64,000 nt of DNA from Rhizomys pruinosus (GCA_009823505.1 VZQC01006589.1:7810738-7874737); one strand, 5' to 3'; shown: positions 43,952 through 56,249, counted from the stretch's first letter. Translations and numbers: made by a program. The notes: generated from the sequence alone by a model not told the origin.

Positions 43952-46900
43952 TGGTATAGAGATCACCCCTGTGTAGCTCTTTTCACTCAGGGTTGTTTTG
44001 GCTATTCCGGGTCTTTTGTTTTTCCAAATGAACTTAAGGACTTTTTTTTTTCCAAGCCTGTGAAGAAACACTTGGGAATTTTGACTGGCATTGCATTAAA
44101 TGTATACAGGCGTTTTGGTAAAATGGACATTTTTATACTGTTTTTTTCCCAATCCATGAGCAAGGGAGGTTTTTCCATCTTCTGATGTCTTCTTCAATTT
44201 CTTTCTTTAAAGGTTTAAAATTTTGGTTGTAGAGATCTTTTGTGTCTTTGGTTAGTTTTGTTCCTAGGTATTTTATTGTTTTTGAGGCTATTGTGAGTGG
44301 GAAGGTCTCTTTGAAGTCTTTTTCCAGTTGCTTGTTCTTTGTGTAAAGAAAGGCCATTGATTTTTTTTAGGTTAATTTTGTATCCTGCCACTTTGCTGAA
44401 GCTGTTAATCATTTCTAGGAGTTTTCTGGTGGAGTTTGTAGCATCCCTTAAGTAAACAATCATATCCTCTTTTCTAATTAGTACTCCTTTAATATCCTTT
44501 TCTTGACTTATTGCTCTAGCAAGTGTTTCAAGCACTATATTGAAGAGGAGTGGTGATAGGGGGCAGCCTTGCCGAGATCCTACCTTTAAAGGGAATGTTT
44601 CTATCATTTCCCTATTTAGGATGATATTGCTGTGGGTTTCCTGTATATGGCTTTGATTACATTGAGGAATGATCCCTCCAATCCAATTCCTTCTAGGACT
44701 TTAAGCATGAAGGGGTGCTGGATTTTGTCAAAGGCTTTTTCAGCATCAATTGAGATGATGGTGTGTTTTTTGTCTTTCATTCCATTTATGTGTTTGATGA
44801 TGTTTATTGATTTTCGTATGTTGAACCATCCCTGAATCTCTGGTATGAATCCAACTTGGTCATGATGGATGATCTTCTTGATGTGGGTCTGTATGCAATT
44901 TGCCAGTATCCTGTTTAGAATTTTGGCATCTGTGTTCATTAGGGAGATGGGTCTATAATTCTCCTTTTTAGTTGTACCTTTGCCTGGTTTTGGCAATAGA
45001 GTGATGCTGGCTTCATAGAAGGAATTTGGGAGAATTCCCTCTGATTGTATCCTTCTAAACAGTTTCAGTAATAATGGTTGTATGTTTTTTTGAAATGTTT
45101 TATAGAATTCTGCCGTGAAACCGTCTGGGCCTGGGCTTTTTTTAGTGGGGAAGTTTCTTATTACATCTTCAATTTCTTCATGTATTATGGGTCTGTTTAA
45201 ACTGTGGATCTCTTCTTGGTTGAGCTTTCTTGATTCCCATGATTTCAGATATTCATCCATTTCTTCTAGGTTTTCAAACTTGGTAGAATATAGGTTCATG
45301 AAGTATTCCTGTATGATTTTCTGGATCTTTTACTTGTCTGTTGTGATATTTCCCTTTTCATCATGGATTGCATTGATTTGGAGTTGTTCCTTCTTTCTTT
45401 TGGTTAACTGGGCTAGATGTCTGTCTATCTTGTTTATTCTTTCAAAGAACCAACTTTTGGATTCATTGATTTTTTTTGTATTGTTTTTTGTTTGTTTGTT
45501 TGTTTCTATTTCATTGATTTCTGCTCTGATTTTTGTTATTTCTTCCTGTCTGTTGCGTTTAGGACTCAACTGTTGTTGCCTCTCAAGTGTTTTTAGCTGT
45601 AGTGGATCTCTATAAAAGACTTCAAACTATACTACAGGGCTATAGTCATAAAAACAGCCTGGTACTGGCACAAAAACAGACCTGTTGACCAATGGAACAA
45701 AACTGAAGATCCAAATCTGAGCACATACAATTTCAGCCATGTCATATTTGACAAGGGGGTCAAGAAGCCACAATGGAGAAAAGACAGCATCTTCAGCAAG
45801 TGGTTTTGGCAAAACTGGATCAGCACTTGTAGAAGAATGAAATTAAACCCCTTCCTCTCACTCTGTACAAAAGTCAACTCCATATTTATCAAAGACCTCA
45901 ACATGAAACCCCAAACTCTGAAAGCGATAGAAGAAAAAGTTGGCAGCAGACTACAAGACATAGGTGTAGGAAAAGACTTCCTAAATCAGACAGCAGCTGT
46001 CCAAGAATTAAGGTTGACAATTGACAAGTGGGACCTCATTAAACTCAAAAGCTTCTGTTCATCAAAAGAAACAATCAAGGAAGTGAAGAGAAATCCCACA
46101 GAGTGGGATCAAACCTTCACTGCAGAAAATCTGACAAAGCATTGATTTCCAGAATATATAAACTACTCAAAAAACAAAGAAGAAAGAAAACAAATGACCC
46201 ACTCAATAGATGGAGCAAAGAGCTGAGGAGAGACTTCACAATTGAGGAATTAGAGATGTCTCAGAAACACCTTAAGAAGTGTTCAACATCATTAATCATT
46301 AAGGAAATGCACATTGAAACCACTTTAAGATATCATCTTACTCCAATAAGACTGGCCAGGATGAAGAAAACAAATGATACCAAGTGCTGGAGAGGTTGGG
46401 GGGAAAGGGGAACACTCATCCACTGCTGGTGGGAATGTAAACTCATGCAGCCACTATGGAAAGCAGTGTGGAGAACCCTTTGAAGACTTGGAATGAACTT
46501 GCCACCCAACCCAGCCATACCACTCCTATACATGTACCCTCAAGACTAACCCCACCTCAGAGATACATGCACGGCCATGTTTATTTCAGCTCTCTTCACA
46601 ATAACAAGGAACTGGAACCCATCCAAATGCCCCTCAACTGATGAGTGGATAGAGAAAATGTGGTACATTTACACAATTGAGTTCTATGCAGCAGTAAAGA
46701 AAGATGATATCATGAGCTTTGCAGGAAAATGGCTGGATCTAGAGGACATCATGCTAAGTGAAGTAACACAGTCCCAGAAAAACAAACGATGAATGGTATC
46801 CCTCATCTGTGGATGGTAGTACCAATTACCTAGTTGTAAGTATTTCTTGTGCATGGCCCCTTGAGCTTCTGTCCAAAGCAGTTAGGAGTGATACATATTG

Positions 46901-47144
46901 GAAACAACAACAACAACAACAACAACAACAGAAAGGACTGCATCAAAGAACTGACTGAAACAGTGAACTTCTGCTCAAAACAGTCAACTTCCACATGGAG
47001 AATATTGAGAAAGACTGAGAAAGAAATGAAAACCATGTTTGGCAGAATGCATGAGCTCTGGTGGGGTGGAGGAATGGGACGGCGGACACAGGTCTAGATT
47101 TGCTAAAAAATTAATTAATTGATTAATTAATTAAAAAAACAAAA
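43952..47144 (+). mobile_element. L1: Twin-primed (5'-inverted) L1 (copy C) with TSD
   Basis: Duplications AATAGCTGAGGCCTC at 43937-43951 and 47145-47159 bracket one insertion. The left arm (43952 to about 45602) is L1 ORF2 in reverse; the right arm (about 45603 to 47144) is the rest of ORF2 and the 3' UTR in forward orientation. The left arm spans ORF2 from the region equivalent to 9876 of copy A to the region near 11536. The right arm begins near the equivalent of 11526, so both arms contain GATCTCTATA. This is the classic twin-priming product with almost no loss. ORF2 ends in TGA near 46790 after SQKNKR. A 27-bp in-frame deletion at about 44465 removes the FADD region. A (CAA)n run lies near 46905-46930. 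Confidence 0.95.
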
Positions 47145-47159
47145 AATAGCTGAGGCCTC

Positions 47160-48066
47160 AAAACCTATATTAGTCAAATAATTGAAATTTATTTGTTGAA
47201 TTTCCATTTTAAAGCTTAAGAAAAAATAAAAAGTAAAGAAAAATTGAAGGGTTTTGACCAAAGTCAGGTAAAGTAAATGACAGGTTTGTCTCAAATCAAA
47301 TTCTCCATCCTAAGGATAGACAGCACCAATAAAGAGGAAATTGAGAGCAATTAACTCTCAAGAATTATCAACATGTAATCATATTTCAGTTATCGAGGTT
47401 CAAGTTCTACCTGGTTTATCCATTAAAGTAAAGAACAGATTTAAAATTATCAGCCCTAAAGTAGCTGGGAAAAAACTTTTTGTTTTTTTCTAAACACTCA
47501 CCGTGATTCAGAGTCCTATCAATTTTCTATGACATGTGCTACGTTTTAATGTGATCTCTGGCTTCACCGAGCCTAATGGATGATGATTTCAAATGTCAGA
47601 TTTCCTCATTTACTTTTGACCCTTGAGTTTCAAAGTAAATTACGTTAATCACAGAAAGGTCAGCAAGTTCTTGATGTGAAATGTACATAGAGAAAATGGT
47701 GATGTAATGGTTAATGGGGATTGACTTTCCTGAATTCAAGCTAGTGGTTAGTGGAAGTACATTTCTGATTGTCCACGAGAAGGATACAGGTACAATCATG
47801 CTAAGCAACTATCCCAGATGCCCCTAGGCCCCACATTCTCTGGAGACAGCCATAGATAGCAGACATTGCAGACACACCACCAGCTGGTCGGCTCTATTTC
47901 AAACAAGATCTATCCACCCTTCTATATCTTGTCCTGAGGTCTTCAATGTTCCAGAAATTGCAGAGAAAAGCCTGCACATGGGGGGAAGAGAGAAGTGAGT
48001 ATGTGCCTTGGTTAGTGATGAGAAACACTGCAGAGTCTCCTCATTTAGAGAGAGTGATCAAGGTTT
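47160..48066. other. No recognised feature
   Basis: Unassigned DNA between the L1 and simple repeats. Confidence 0.4.
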
Positions 48067-48067
48067 C

Positions 48068-48131
48068 TGGTGTGTGTGTGTATGTGTGTGTGTTTGTGTG
48101 TGTGGATGTGTGTGGATGTGTGTGGATGTGT
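48068..48131. repeat. (TG)n-rich repeat, interrupted
   Basis: TG units with TATG, TTTG and GGATG interruptions. Confidence 0.92.
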
Positions 48132-48344
48132 CTTCTTGTTTTACCACCTCCAAGCATACTCATGCAAATATGGAATGTTAAATTACCAGAAATTAAGGAC
48201 AAAGAACAATTCTAGGAGCAATTAAAACAAATAATCGTATGTCCAAAGTGCTAGACTTATAAAAATGGTCCTTGATGCTCAGAGCATTTATGATAGGTGA
48301 GAGACGTCTAGAAATGTTCTCCTGGTGGTGTCAAATTTGTCCTC

Positions 48345-49024
48345 TGAAAGCTCATCAGAAGTCGTTCACTTCAGAAAGCTCACCAGAAGTCGTTCACTTC
48401 AGAAAGCTCACCAGAAGTCGTTCACTTCAGAAAGCTCACCAGAAGTCGTTCACTTCAGAAAGCTCACCAGAAGTCGTTCACTTCAGAAAGCTCACCAGAA
48501 GTCGTTCACTTCAGAAAGCTCACCAGAAGTCGTTCACTTCAGAAAGCTCACCAGAAGTCGTTCACTTCAGAAAGCTCACCAGAAGTCGTTCACTTCAGAA
48601 AGCTCACCAGAAGTCGTTCACTTCAGAAAGCTCACCAGAAGTCGTTCACTTCAGAAAGCTCACCAGAAGTCGTTCACTTCAGAAAGCTCACCAGAAGTCG
48701 TTCACTTCAGAAAGCTCACCAGAAGTCGTTCACTTCAGAAAGCTCACCAGAAGTCGTTCACTTCAGAAAGCTCACCAGAAGTCGTTCACTTCAGAAAGCT
48801 CACCAGAAGTCGTTCACTTCAGAAAGCTCACCAGAAGTCGTTCACTTCAGAAAGCTCACCAGAAGTCGTTCACTTCAGAAAGCTCACCAGAAGTCGTTCA
48901 CTTCAGAAAGCTCACCAGAAGTCGTTCACTTCAGAAAGCTCACCAGAAGTCGTTCACTTCAGAAAGCTCACCAGAAGTCGTTCACTTCAGAAAGCTCACC
49001 AGAAGTCGTTCACTTCAGAGAGCT
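48345..49024. repeat. 28-bp minisatellite, 24 units, highly homogeneous
   Basis: AGAAGTCGTTCACTTCAG starts a 28-bp unit at 48357. Twenty-four unit starts recur at exact 28-bp steps to 49001, with a partial unit on each side. Internal units look identical by eye. The edge units differ slightly (CTCATC at the left, CAGAGAGC at the right). Each unit holds one CpG and a small inverted repeat, GAAGT-CGTTC-ACTTC. Because 28 is not a multiple of 3 and the unit lacks plus-strand stops, all three forward frames stay open with a 28-residue period. The resulting long frames (for example 48272-49207) are products of the repeat and are not supported as a gene. Confidence 0.98.
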
Positions 49025-49029
49025 TTTGC

Positions 49030-50300
49030 TGACATTGTTCTTCCAGCATCTCCGTGTAAAATATCCTTAGGAAAGGTTGCTGGGCTTACACTTGCCCCCT
49101 GGCAAAAAGTAAGTGCCTTGTGGGCACAGACCTTTATTTTACATCGCTGTGTTCCCATAATTTACAAAACTATACACAGCTTGTCCAAAATATACATTTG
49201 TTTTTAGAAAATAATGTTAAATGTGCATTTTAAAATATAACAATGCTACTTATATAATTGTACATGGCATTAATATTGTAGCCAAATATATTATTTTTCT
49301 CTTTTAGTTGATGGTGACTTTTCCTGTTGCTACTTCCATGAGAAATGCCCATTTTTTTAACTACAAGCAGCAAATTTCCAGTTATTTATAAAAGAACTGA
49401 ATTTGTAGTAATCTTGAACAGTCCAAATTTCTATTTCTAACACTGTACATTGGGTGCCCTTAGAATTCAAAGGTCCTATGGGATTGACATTGCTTTAAGC
49501 CAACTCTCAAAGAAGACAAGTCACAAAACCCACGACAGAACAGAACAGGTTGGTTAGTAAATGCTGTGAAGGAGAAAACAGAAGAGCTGGCCCCACGGGT
49601 GGAAAAAAAGAGAGATGTGGCCCAAGAGCATCCATTTTCAATGTTCTCTCTTCTCCAGCACCATGAACGTCATCCGGTCCTTAGACCAGTGTCCTCTGCC
49701 AGCACTGTCCCCTGCTTCCTCTAACCCTGCACAGCCAACAGATGCAGAGCACAAAACACAAGTGCATGCCACCTGAGTCAATGAATGTTTGATGTGCACT
49801 TTCATTTCAATATCGCTCATCAATCACAGCTGTAAAATTTAGAGGAGAAAACCAAACTGCCCCTCTACAGCTGGGTGTGTGTTCTCTGTCCTGGTGTGTG
49901 TCCTGGGTGTGTGGGCTGGCAATGGAGCGTTCTCTCTTTGAATGAAGGAAATCATGCTGAACACACATTCATTTCTGGTAATTGCTTTTTCTTTTATATC
50001 ACAACATGCCGGAGGATGTATTTTTTCTTTCCTTTCTGTTGGTTGCATTACTTATTAATAGATTTGAGTTCTGTATTTTTACGTTTATTTCCTGACTTTT
50101 GTTAGAGATATTTGCAGAGAGCAGTGCTGTTTTGAGACTAGGGCAAGGAACTTGAGGGAGTAGAGTACAGAAACCAGACACCTGCTCAGACAACAGCCGG
50201 ACAATGAAAGAAAAACTTCACAAAATGTCCTTGGAGATGATATCTACTTCACCTCTCTCAAGAGCTCAGCAAGCTCAGTAGACCAAGGTATTTTTTTTTG
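49030..50300. other. No recognised feature
   Basis: Unassigned DNA. No supported exon. Confidence 0.4.
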
Positions 50301-50301
50301 T

Positions 50302-50306
<5 letters not shown>

Positions 50307-50358
<52 letters not shown>

Positions 50359-50403
50359 CCTGTGTGTGTGTGTGTCTGTGTGTGTTATGTATATGTGTGT
50401 GTA
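50307..50403. repeat. (CT)n then (TG)n compound microsatellite
   Basis: About 24 CT units followed by interrupted TG units. Confidence 0.97.
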
Positions 50404-50574
50404 TGTGGAGGCCAGAGGTTGATTTCCAGCCATGGATCTTCCACCTCATTCATTGATATAAGGCCCAGAGCTCACTGCTTTGGCTAACTAGACAAAACAA
50501 AGGATATATACACAGCCAGCAAGAATGCGTTATGTGTTTCCAAATTGCTAAAAAGCATATTTTTTATTTTATTC

Positions 50575-52320
50575 TCCTTTTTATTAGGTCTTTGAGAGTT
50601 TCATAGGATGCTCTTTGATCATATTCACCCTGCACCAGTTCCTCCCAGGACCACCCACCCCTTCCCTACTTAACCAACTTTGTGCACTAGATTGTTTTTA
50701 AACCCATCAAGCCCACATTGTGCTGTTCAGATACTCTGGTATGCGCGCATCCACCGGAGTGTGGCCAGTGCACCAGGAACCATACACACTCTTAAAGAAG
50801 ACTGACTCTGTTTTTGTTTTGTTTTGTTTTGTTTTCTAAAAGATGTCATGCTTTCCTTAAGGAAGTGCTCAGAGGTTCCTCCTTGGCAAGCCCAAACAAC
50901 CTCGTGCTCCACACTGGGGTCTTTCCCTCCCATGGTCCCCCAAATGAGGTCCAGTAAGCACACATCCTGTCTTGATCCCCCTGCACTGGCCTCCACGAGA
51001 CAGCCCCGGTAGTCCAACAACGGCAGTCTATACTCTGATGAGGCTGAAATCCCCTTAGATGCTTAGTCCACAAGCTGGGTATCTCAGTAGTCCCCATCTG
51101 GCATTGAAGGTTTGGAGGATTCTTGGAGAGACTTGAGTCTTCAGTCCATATTGAACGGTTAAAAAGCTGTGTCTCATGTCTTTGAAGAGTGTTAAAAGCA
51201 ATGGCAGCCACAGAGTAGATGCACTTGCCAGTAAGAATTGAAGACCAGCAAAACAACAGTGCTCTCCCTTTTTTCTTTTTGTCTTTTTACTAAGATCTCA
51301 AGTTTTATATCTTAAATACAATTTCTCTGGTCTTATTGGTTATTTATTTCTGGTTTTACTTTCCCTTTGGATGCTTAAGGCCATACCGCCCAGATTAACC
51401 AAGGTTTTTGTTTTCTTGAGGTCAGCTGAGGATCTGGTCCTCAGGGGGTCTCTCAGGGTTTTTTGAAGGGGGCATGGGAGGAAGGTGGGAGCCCCTGGTT
51501 CCTCCAATTCAGGTGATATGGGTATGTATGTGTATATTTATGTAATGTATTCATATAGATAATATATATATATATATATATTGAAGCAATACAAGTTAGA
51601 GAGAACAACATCAACAAAAGAACTGGAAAGGCTCAGAAAAAGATGCAAGACATGTATGGTAGAGCGTAGGGACTCAGGTGAGGTGGGGAGGGCCTGGAAA
51701 AGGAAATGACTAAATTTGATTGAAAAATGATGTATGATTTATAGAAAAAGTTTAATAACAATAAAAAAATAAATTATAAAATTAGACTGACTCTCCCTCT
51801 CCCTGCAGCTGGGGACAGCCAATAACTCCTCAGCTGTGTGTGGAGCATCCTGCTGGATTCCTCTCTTCATTCTGGGATTTTGTCTGACCTGACTGATAGG
51901 ACGTGTGCATGTGGCCACACCGCTGTGCATTTGTAGCTGCACTGGCCCTACTGGATCCACAAAGCCTTACTTCCTTGCAGTCTCCACCACCTCTAGCTCC
52001 TATGACCTTTCTGCTCCCTCTACCCAATGACCCTAGTGAGGAGAAGGTGTGATACAGGTGTCCCATTTAGGGCTGAGCACTCCGCAGACTCACTCTCTGC
52101 ACCTTGACCAGCCATGAGTGTCTGCATTAATCACCATCTGTTGCCAAAAGAAGCATCTCTGATGAGGGCTGAGAGATGCACAAATCTATGAGCATAATGA
52201 TAAATCACTAGGAGTCAGTTTAATACTATGCCCATTCAACAGAATAACATCGTAAGGTCTACAACCAATCTAGCCACAGGTTCTAGGTCTTGATAAAGGG
52301 GCCAGGTATGGCTTTTGGCT
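50575..52320 (-). mobile_element. L1: Older L1 3' UTR, split by a later L1 insertion
   Basis: Minus-strand L1 3' UTR of an old murine type lies on both sides of 50810-51783. The left part has TTTATTAGGTCTTTGAGAGT, AACCCATCAAGCCCACATTG and ACACTCTTAAAGAAGACTGA. The right part resumes at GACTGACTCTCCCTCTCC and runs through CCCATTTAGGGCTGAGCACT, AAGCATCTCTGATGAGGGCT and AGGAGTCAGTTTAATACTAT. The two parts join cleanly if the nested insertion is removed. Confidence 0.85.
50810..51783 (+). mobile_element. L1: Nested twin-primed L1 3' UTR insertion (copy H) with TSD
   Basis: Duplications AGACTGACTCT lie at 50799-50809 and 51784-51794. The left arm (50810 to about 51502) is reverse-oriented 3' UTR that matches the U6 chimera. 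The right arm (about 51503-51783) is forward, with CAATTCAGGTGATATGGG, a TA tract, GAAGCAATACAAGTTAGAG, AAAGATGCAAGACATG and an A-rich end. In the U6 chimera the two arm sequences are adjacent and in one orientation. The insertion here is therefore an inversion product. Confidence 0.9.
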
Positions 52321-52364
52321 TTACATATTTTGAACTCAAAATACATAAGATGACAAATGTGTTA

Positions 52365-52570
52365 GTTTTTTATTTTAACTGTTTTGCCTGCATGTATGTA
52401 AATAGACTGCATGCATGCTTACAGTGCCCACAGAGGCCATGAGAAGGCAATGGATCCCCTGAAACTGGTTTTAGAGGCAATTGTTGGCTATGGTGTGTGT
52501 GCTGGGGAATGAACCCAGGTCTTCTGCCAAGCAACTAGTGCTCTTAACTGTGGACCTGTCTCTCCAGCCC
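52365..52570 (-). repeat. B2-type SINE, older
   Basis: Reverse-strand element: GCCTGCATGTATGTAAATAG, TGCTGGGGAATGAACCCAGG and GTGCTCTTAACTGTGGACCT then GTCTCTCCAGCCC. The internal block is single-copy. Confidence 0.82.
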
Positions 52571-52579
52571 TTTAAGTTA

Positions 52580-53875
52580 GTTATCTTGATATGATGGAAT
52601 ATTAGAATATGCTTCTTCTAATGCTTAGTATCATGTGATACAGCAAGTTTAGATGAGTAATGAGGGAAAGCACTACCAAGGAACTTGTGCAGCATTTCAT
52701 GGATTTGTGCTTTGATTAGTTTAGATATGACTGAATTAAAAACCTGAACCCCTTTGCTAGTTACCCCTAACTTGTAATCTACTGACAATGACCAGTTCCA
52801 GGGAAGACAATTTAATAAATACAATTCTGTAATACTGGGGCTAGAGCTACTGCATAGAAATTTATGATGAAGGCCATGTGGTACAAACATTCAGTCCATA
52901 GGAGGGGAAATTAGATATAGTAGGAAATGAGATGGAAACATATTCAAGATTACGTAACTTGGAAAAACTTGCTTCAAATATTGAATCTAAGCATTGATAG
53001 GCTAAGGAAATATCGCCTCTGCCTCTCCTGTTTTCCTGTTAGTTTCTTGGCTCTGGAAGTCTTATTTTTGGCCTTCTTTCTGCAACTGCCACCAGGTTTT
53101 TTGACTTGGTTCCTAAAACACTTCACTGTGCTGTCCCCAGCTTCCATTGACTGAGCTCTGTAAACTTCCAAAGAAGGATTCCTCCCCTTCCAAACTGAAG
53201 GATCAAGAGGAAGAACCCTATTGGTCCAGTGCGATTGCAGACATGATCTTGGATTACACATTGAGATAAGAGAATAGAATAATAAATGAGAACAGGGTTA
53301 CACCCAAAGAAGTTGAGAGCCAATAATTGGTTCAATAATCACCATATTTCATACAGTTGCCCAAGAAAGTGTGGCACTCTTTCGACAAAGTTGGTTATCT
53401 ATCTGTAATATAAGACATCTAATGACTGGCTACATGTAAGAATAGGTTTACCATTGATAGCCATAGTTCCCCAGGAAGTCCGAGACCCATGGGCACTTCC
53501 GCTTTCCAAGCTGGAAGGCTGCAGAGACCAGTCTTGTGCAGATATCCATTGTTGCTGTGTGGTCATGATCTCCAGGTCACGTCCTATCTGGATGGGAGCT
53601 TTTTATGACATTCCTCCCCATCCTGCTACCCTTACATTCTTTCTGCTGCTCCTGCCATGATGGTTCCTGAGCTTTGGGGCAGGATATAGATGTTCACTTT
53701 AGGGATGAGTGCTAAACAGGAGGTTATTCTTAGCATCTTGAGCAGATGTGTGTGGGGGGAGGAATAGTTGGGAATAAAAGGAGTTAAGACAGAAGGGAAG
53801 AGGAATAACAAGGGAGAAGGGGAGATGAACGCAATCACCATGCATGTGACATGTATAACACTCTCAAAAAATTTA
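52580..53875. other. No recognised feature
   Basis: Unassigned sequence. The 75-95 codon frames near 52930-53260 lie on opposite strands of the same DNA and show no domain. Confidence 0.4.
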
Positions 53876-53879
53876 AAGG

Positions 53880-54027
53880 AAAAGGTTCCTCATACGTACC
53901 AGTTATCCCATTTCTAGGAGGTATCCAAAGACGTACTTGCATACCCATGTTTACCACACACTACTCACCTCTGCTAATATGAAATCACCCTTGATGCCCA
54001 TGAATAGATAAGTGGATAATGAAAATT

Positions 54028-54062
<35 letters not shown>

Positions 54063-54180
54063 CTGAGTTTTATTTGGTCACAAAGAATGTAATTGTATTG
54101 TTTTCAACAAAAGAGGTGGAACTGGAGTTTGTATCATTAAGTGAAATAAGCCAGATATATAAAATACTACCTATTTTTCT
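53880..54180 (+). repeat. Old L1 ORF2 3' fragment with (TA)n
   Basis: CAGTTATCCCATTTCTAGGA, TTGATGCCCATGAATAGATA and AGTGAAATAAGCCAGATATA correspond to the ORF2 C-terminal coding region. A (TA)n array expanded at 54029-54060. Confidence 0.8.
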
Positions 54181-54209
54181 TTATATGTACAAACTGAAAA
54201 ATGTATTCT

Positions 54210-54428
54210 TGGGGCTGGAGATGGCTCAGCACTTAAGAGCCCCAGGTGATCATGCAGAGGGCCCAGGTTCAAATTCTGGAACTTACATGGTAGGTAATCA
54301 CCATCCCTAACTCCAGTTTCAGGGGATCTGACACCCTCTTCTGATCTCCATGTGCATTGCACAACATGGGTGTACTTACATACATTCAGGCAATACGCTC
54401 ATACACATAAAATAAAAATACATAAATA
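54210..54428 (+). repeat. B2 SINE, older subfamily
   Basis: The head is TTGGGGCTGGAGATGGCTCA. A single ACTCCAGTTTCAGGGGATCT block is followed by the TGCATTGCACAACATGGGTG tail and an AAAT-rich end. It shares the tail of the young subfamily but not its 17-bp duplication. Confidence 0.92.
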
Positions 54429-54429
54429 T

Positions 54430-55290
54430 ATTCTGAATAATAAACTATTAAATACTAGGAATTGGGAAAGTGTTTGTGAAGGGAGAGGGAGTTTTGATAG
54501 TGGTTACCAAACATAAGATGAAGGGCCAAGTTCTGGGGTCCCACAGTACAGTAGGGGGACCTGAGTTGACAATGGTGTTTTATGTACTTTATGAAGACCT
54601 AGATAAGAAGCACCCCAGATATGAATATATGACAAGCAAAAGGAAGCATAAATCTCCCTGATTATTACTACATCACATACATGTCATGAAATAGTAAAAG
54701 GAAACTTGTTAACAGAAACAACTGCTACATGTTTATAAGACAAAATAAGATAAAATGAAATGCTCAAGACAAAAATCAAAGAGTCAGACTGGAAATGCTG
54801 CTCGGTGTCAGGGCACTCTTAGCTCTAATGGGATCTGTTACTGCAAAAAAGCACAATTCTCACCTCAAAGGGGATAAGAGATCATTTCTTCAGGAGCCAA
54901 GTGTGAGTCAACATGGCCTGGGGAGACATACTCAGGTTACCCTAAATTTCATGTTCCAATGTGGTAACAGTTTCATAAAGATTTTATAGCACTAGAACAA
55001 TGAAAACTATAAATCATAATGCTTTTCAGCTACATTGGTGGAGACACCAGAGAGTCAAGTAACGGCAAGCCCAAGACAACTCTGCTCTAGGCTTCAGATG
55101 GTAGTATGACAAGATCCTTAGCCCTTGGGTTCAGTTAAGTTAATATGTCCCAAAAGGATTTTCATCTGTTAGTCAGATGTTAGGTCAGACAGAGTGATGG
55201 GCAAGGAATGAATGGCTTGTTAGTGGGGCTAAATGTAGCTCAGGAAAAAATATGAAAAACAAAACTCTAATTAATTTTTCTTTATTTTCA
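54430..55290. other. No recognised feature
   Basis: Unassigned DNA. Confidence 0.4.
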
Positions 55291-55457
55291 TATGATATAA
55301 CTTGATGGTATTTTAGATACCATCCCCTTCCTGTACCTGCCCTTATTGACCCCACACAATTTAATATATATGCTTGAGATGGTCTAAGTGATCCCATCCT
55401 TAAACCAAGCAGCCATTTTAGGTAACCTTGGCATTAACAAGGAAACAACTTATTCTT

Positions 55458-55636
55458 TTTTTAATTTATTTATTTATTCATTTTTTAATATATATTTTGT
55501 GCAAGATTATCGAATCTAGACCTGTGTTCCCCACCCTATGCCCCACCCCATCAGAGCTCATGATTCTGCCAAACATGCTTTTCATCTCTTTCTCAGTCTT
55601 TCTCTATATTCTCCATGTGGAAGTTGACTGGGAAAA
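55458..55636 (-). mobile_element. L1: Very short L1 3' stub (copy E) with TSD
   Basis: Only about 179 bp of the L1 3' UTR end in reverse, matching 38310-38470 (CCCACCCCATCAGAGCTCAT, GATTCTGCCAAACATGCTTT). Duplications AACTTATTCTT lie at 55447-55457 and 55637-55647. A T-rich tail sits at the left end. Confidence 0.92.
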
Positions 55637-55647
55637 AACTTATTCTT

Positions 55648-56060
55648 AACCCCAGGCCTAGATGAGCTAAGACCCATGACCCCCTCCTTATCAGAAGCCT
55701 GCAGCTGGTCTTGAGTCCATGAAAGGCTGACTTCAAAGGCCCTTGACCTTTTGCCCTGAAAAGTATGATTAATCCTTTCCCAGAATTGTGTAACTGTTTT
55801 AGAGATTAACCAGATGCTATCTTTGCTTCCATAAGGCTGCTTATTGCTACTCTTATGGAGCCTCCTCACAAAGGAAAATTCTACAGGCCTGAGGTAACTC
55901 CAGCCTGCACCATTAACAGCTGGAGCTCTGCTTTACTGGCTGCTGCAGTCCTCAGAATGGCAGTGAGACTGCCAGCTGCAGCACTACGTCAATTTGATTA
56001 AAATATCACTCTGGTGTTCTTTCTTGGTGGTCTCGGACTCGGCAACATGCTTATAAATCT
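55648..56060 (+). repeat. LTR-like sequence
   Basis: The region ends CTCTGGTGTTCTTTCTTGGT then GGTCTCGGACTCGGCAACA, resembling the R/U5 end of a class I or II LTR. The L1 stub at 55458 lies within or beside it. The 5' boundary and internal region are not seen. Confidence 0.4.
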
Positions 56061-56249
56061 TAATTTGTATCTCCAAATGTCTTTCAGTGTGGATATATCC
56101 ACTGAAGCCTGATCAACCTACCAAAAGTCCCAGCCTTGAAAGAGACTGTCTCCCAATCTCCACAGACATTCATTGCCAAAAGTTCCTTAAGTAAGGTTGG
56201 GGTTTCTTCTCCTTTCCCCATGTCTGCTTTGAGATTGCTTGGGACTTAA

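Noticed and set aside
48345..49024. CRISPR-like array
   Set aside because: There are no spacers; units are contiguous. The genome is that of a rodent, where CRISPR arrays do not occur.
48272..49207. 311-codon open frame with 28-residue Ser/Arg/Lys/Glu-rich repeats as a repetitive protein gene
   Set aside because: All three forward frames are open because a 28-bp stop-free unit repeats. No promoter, splice or codon-bias evidence supports a gene.
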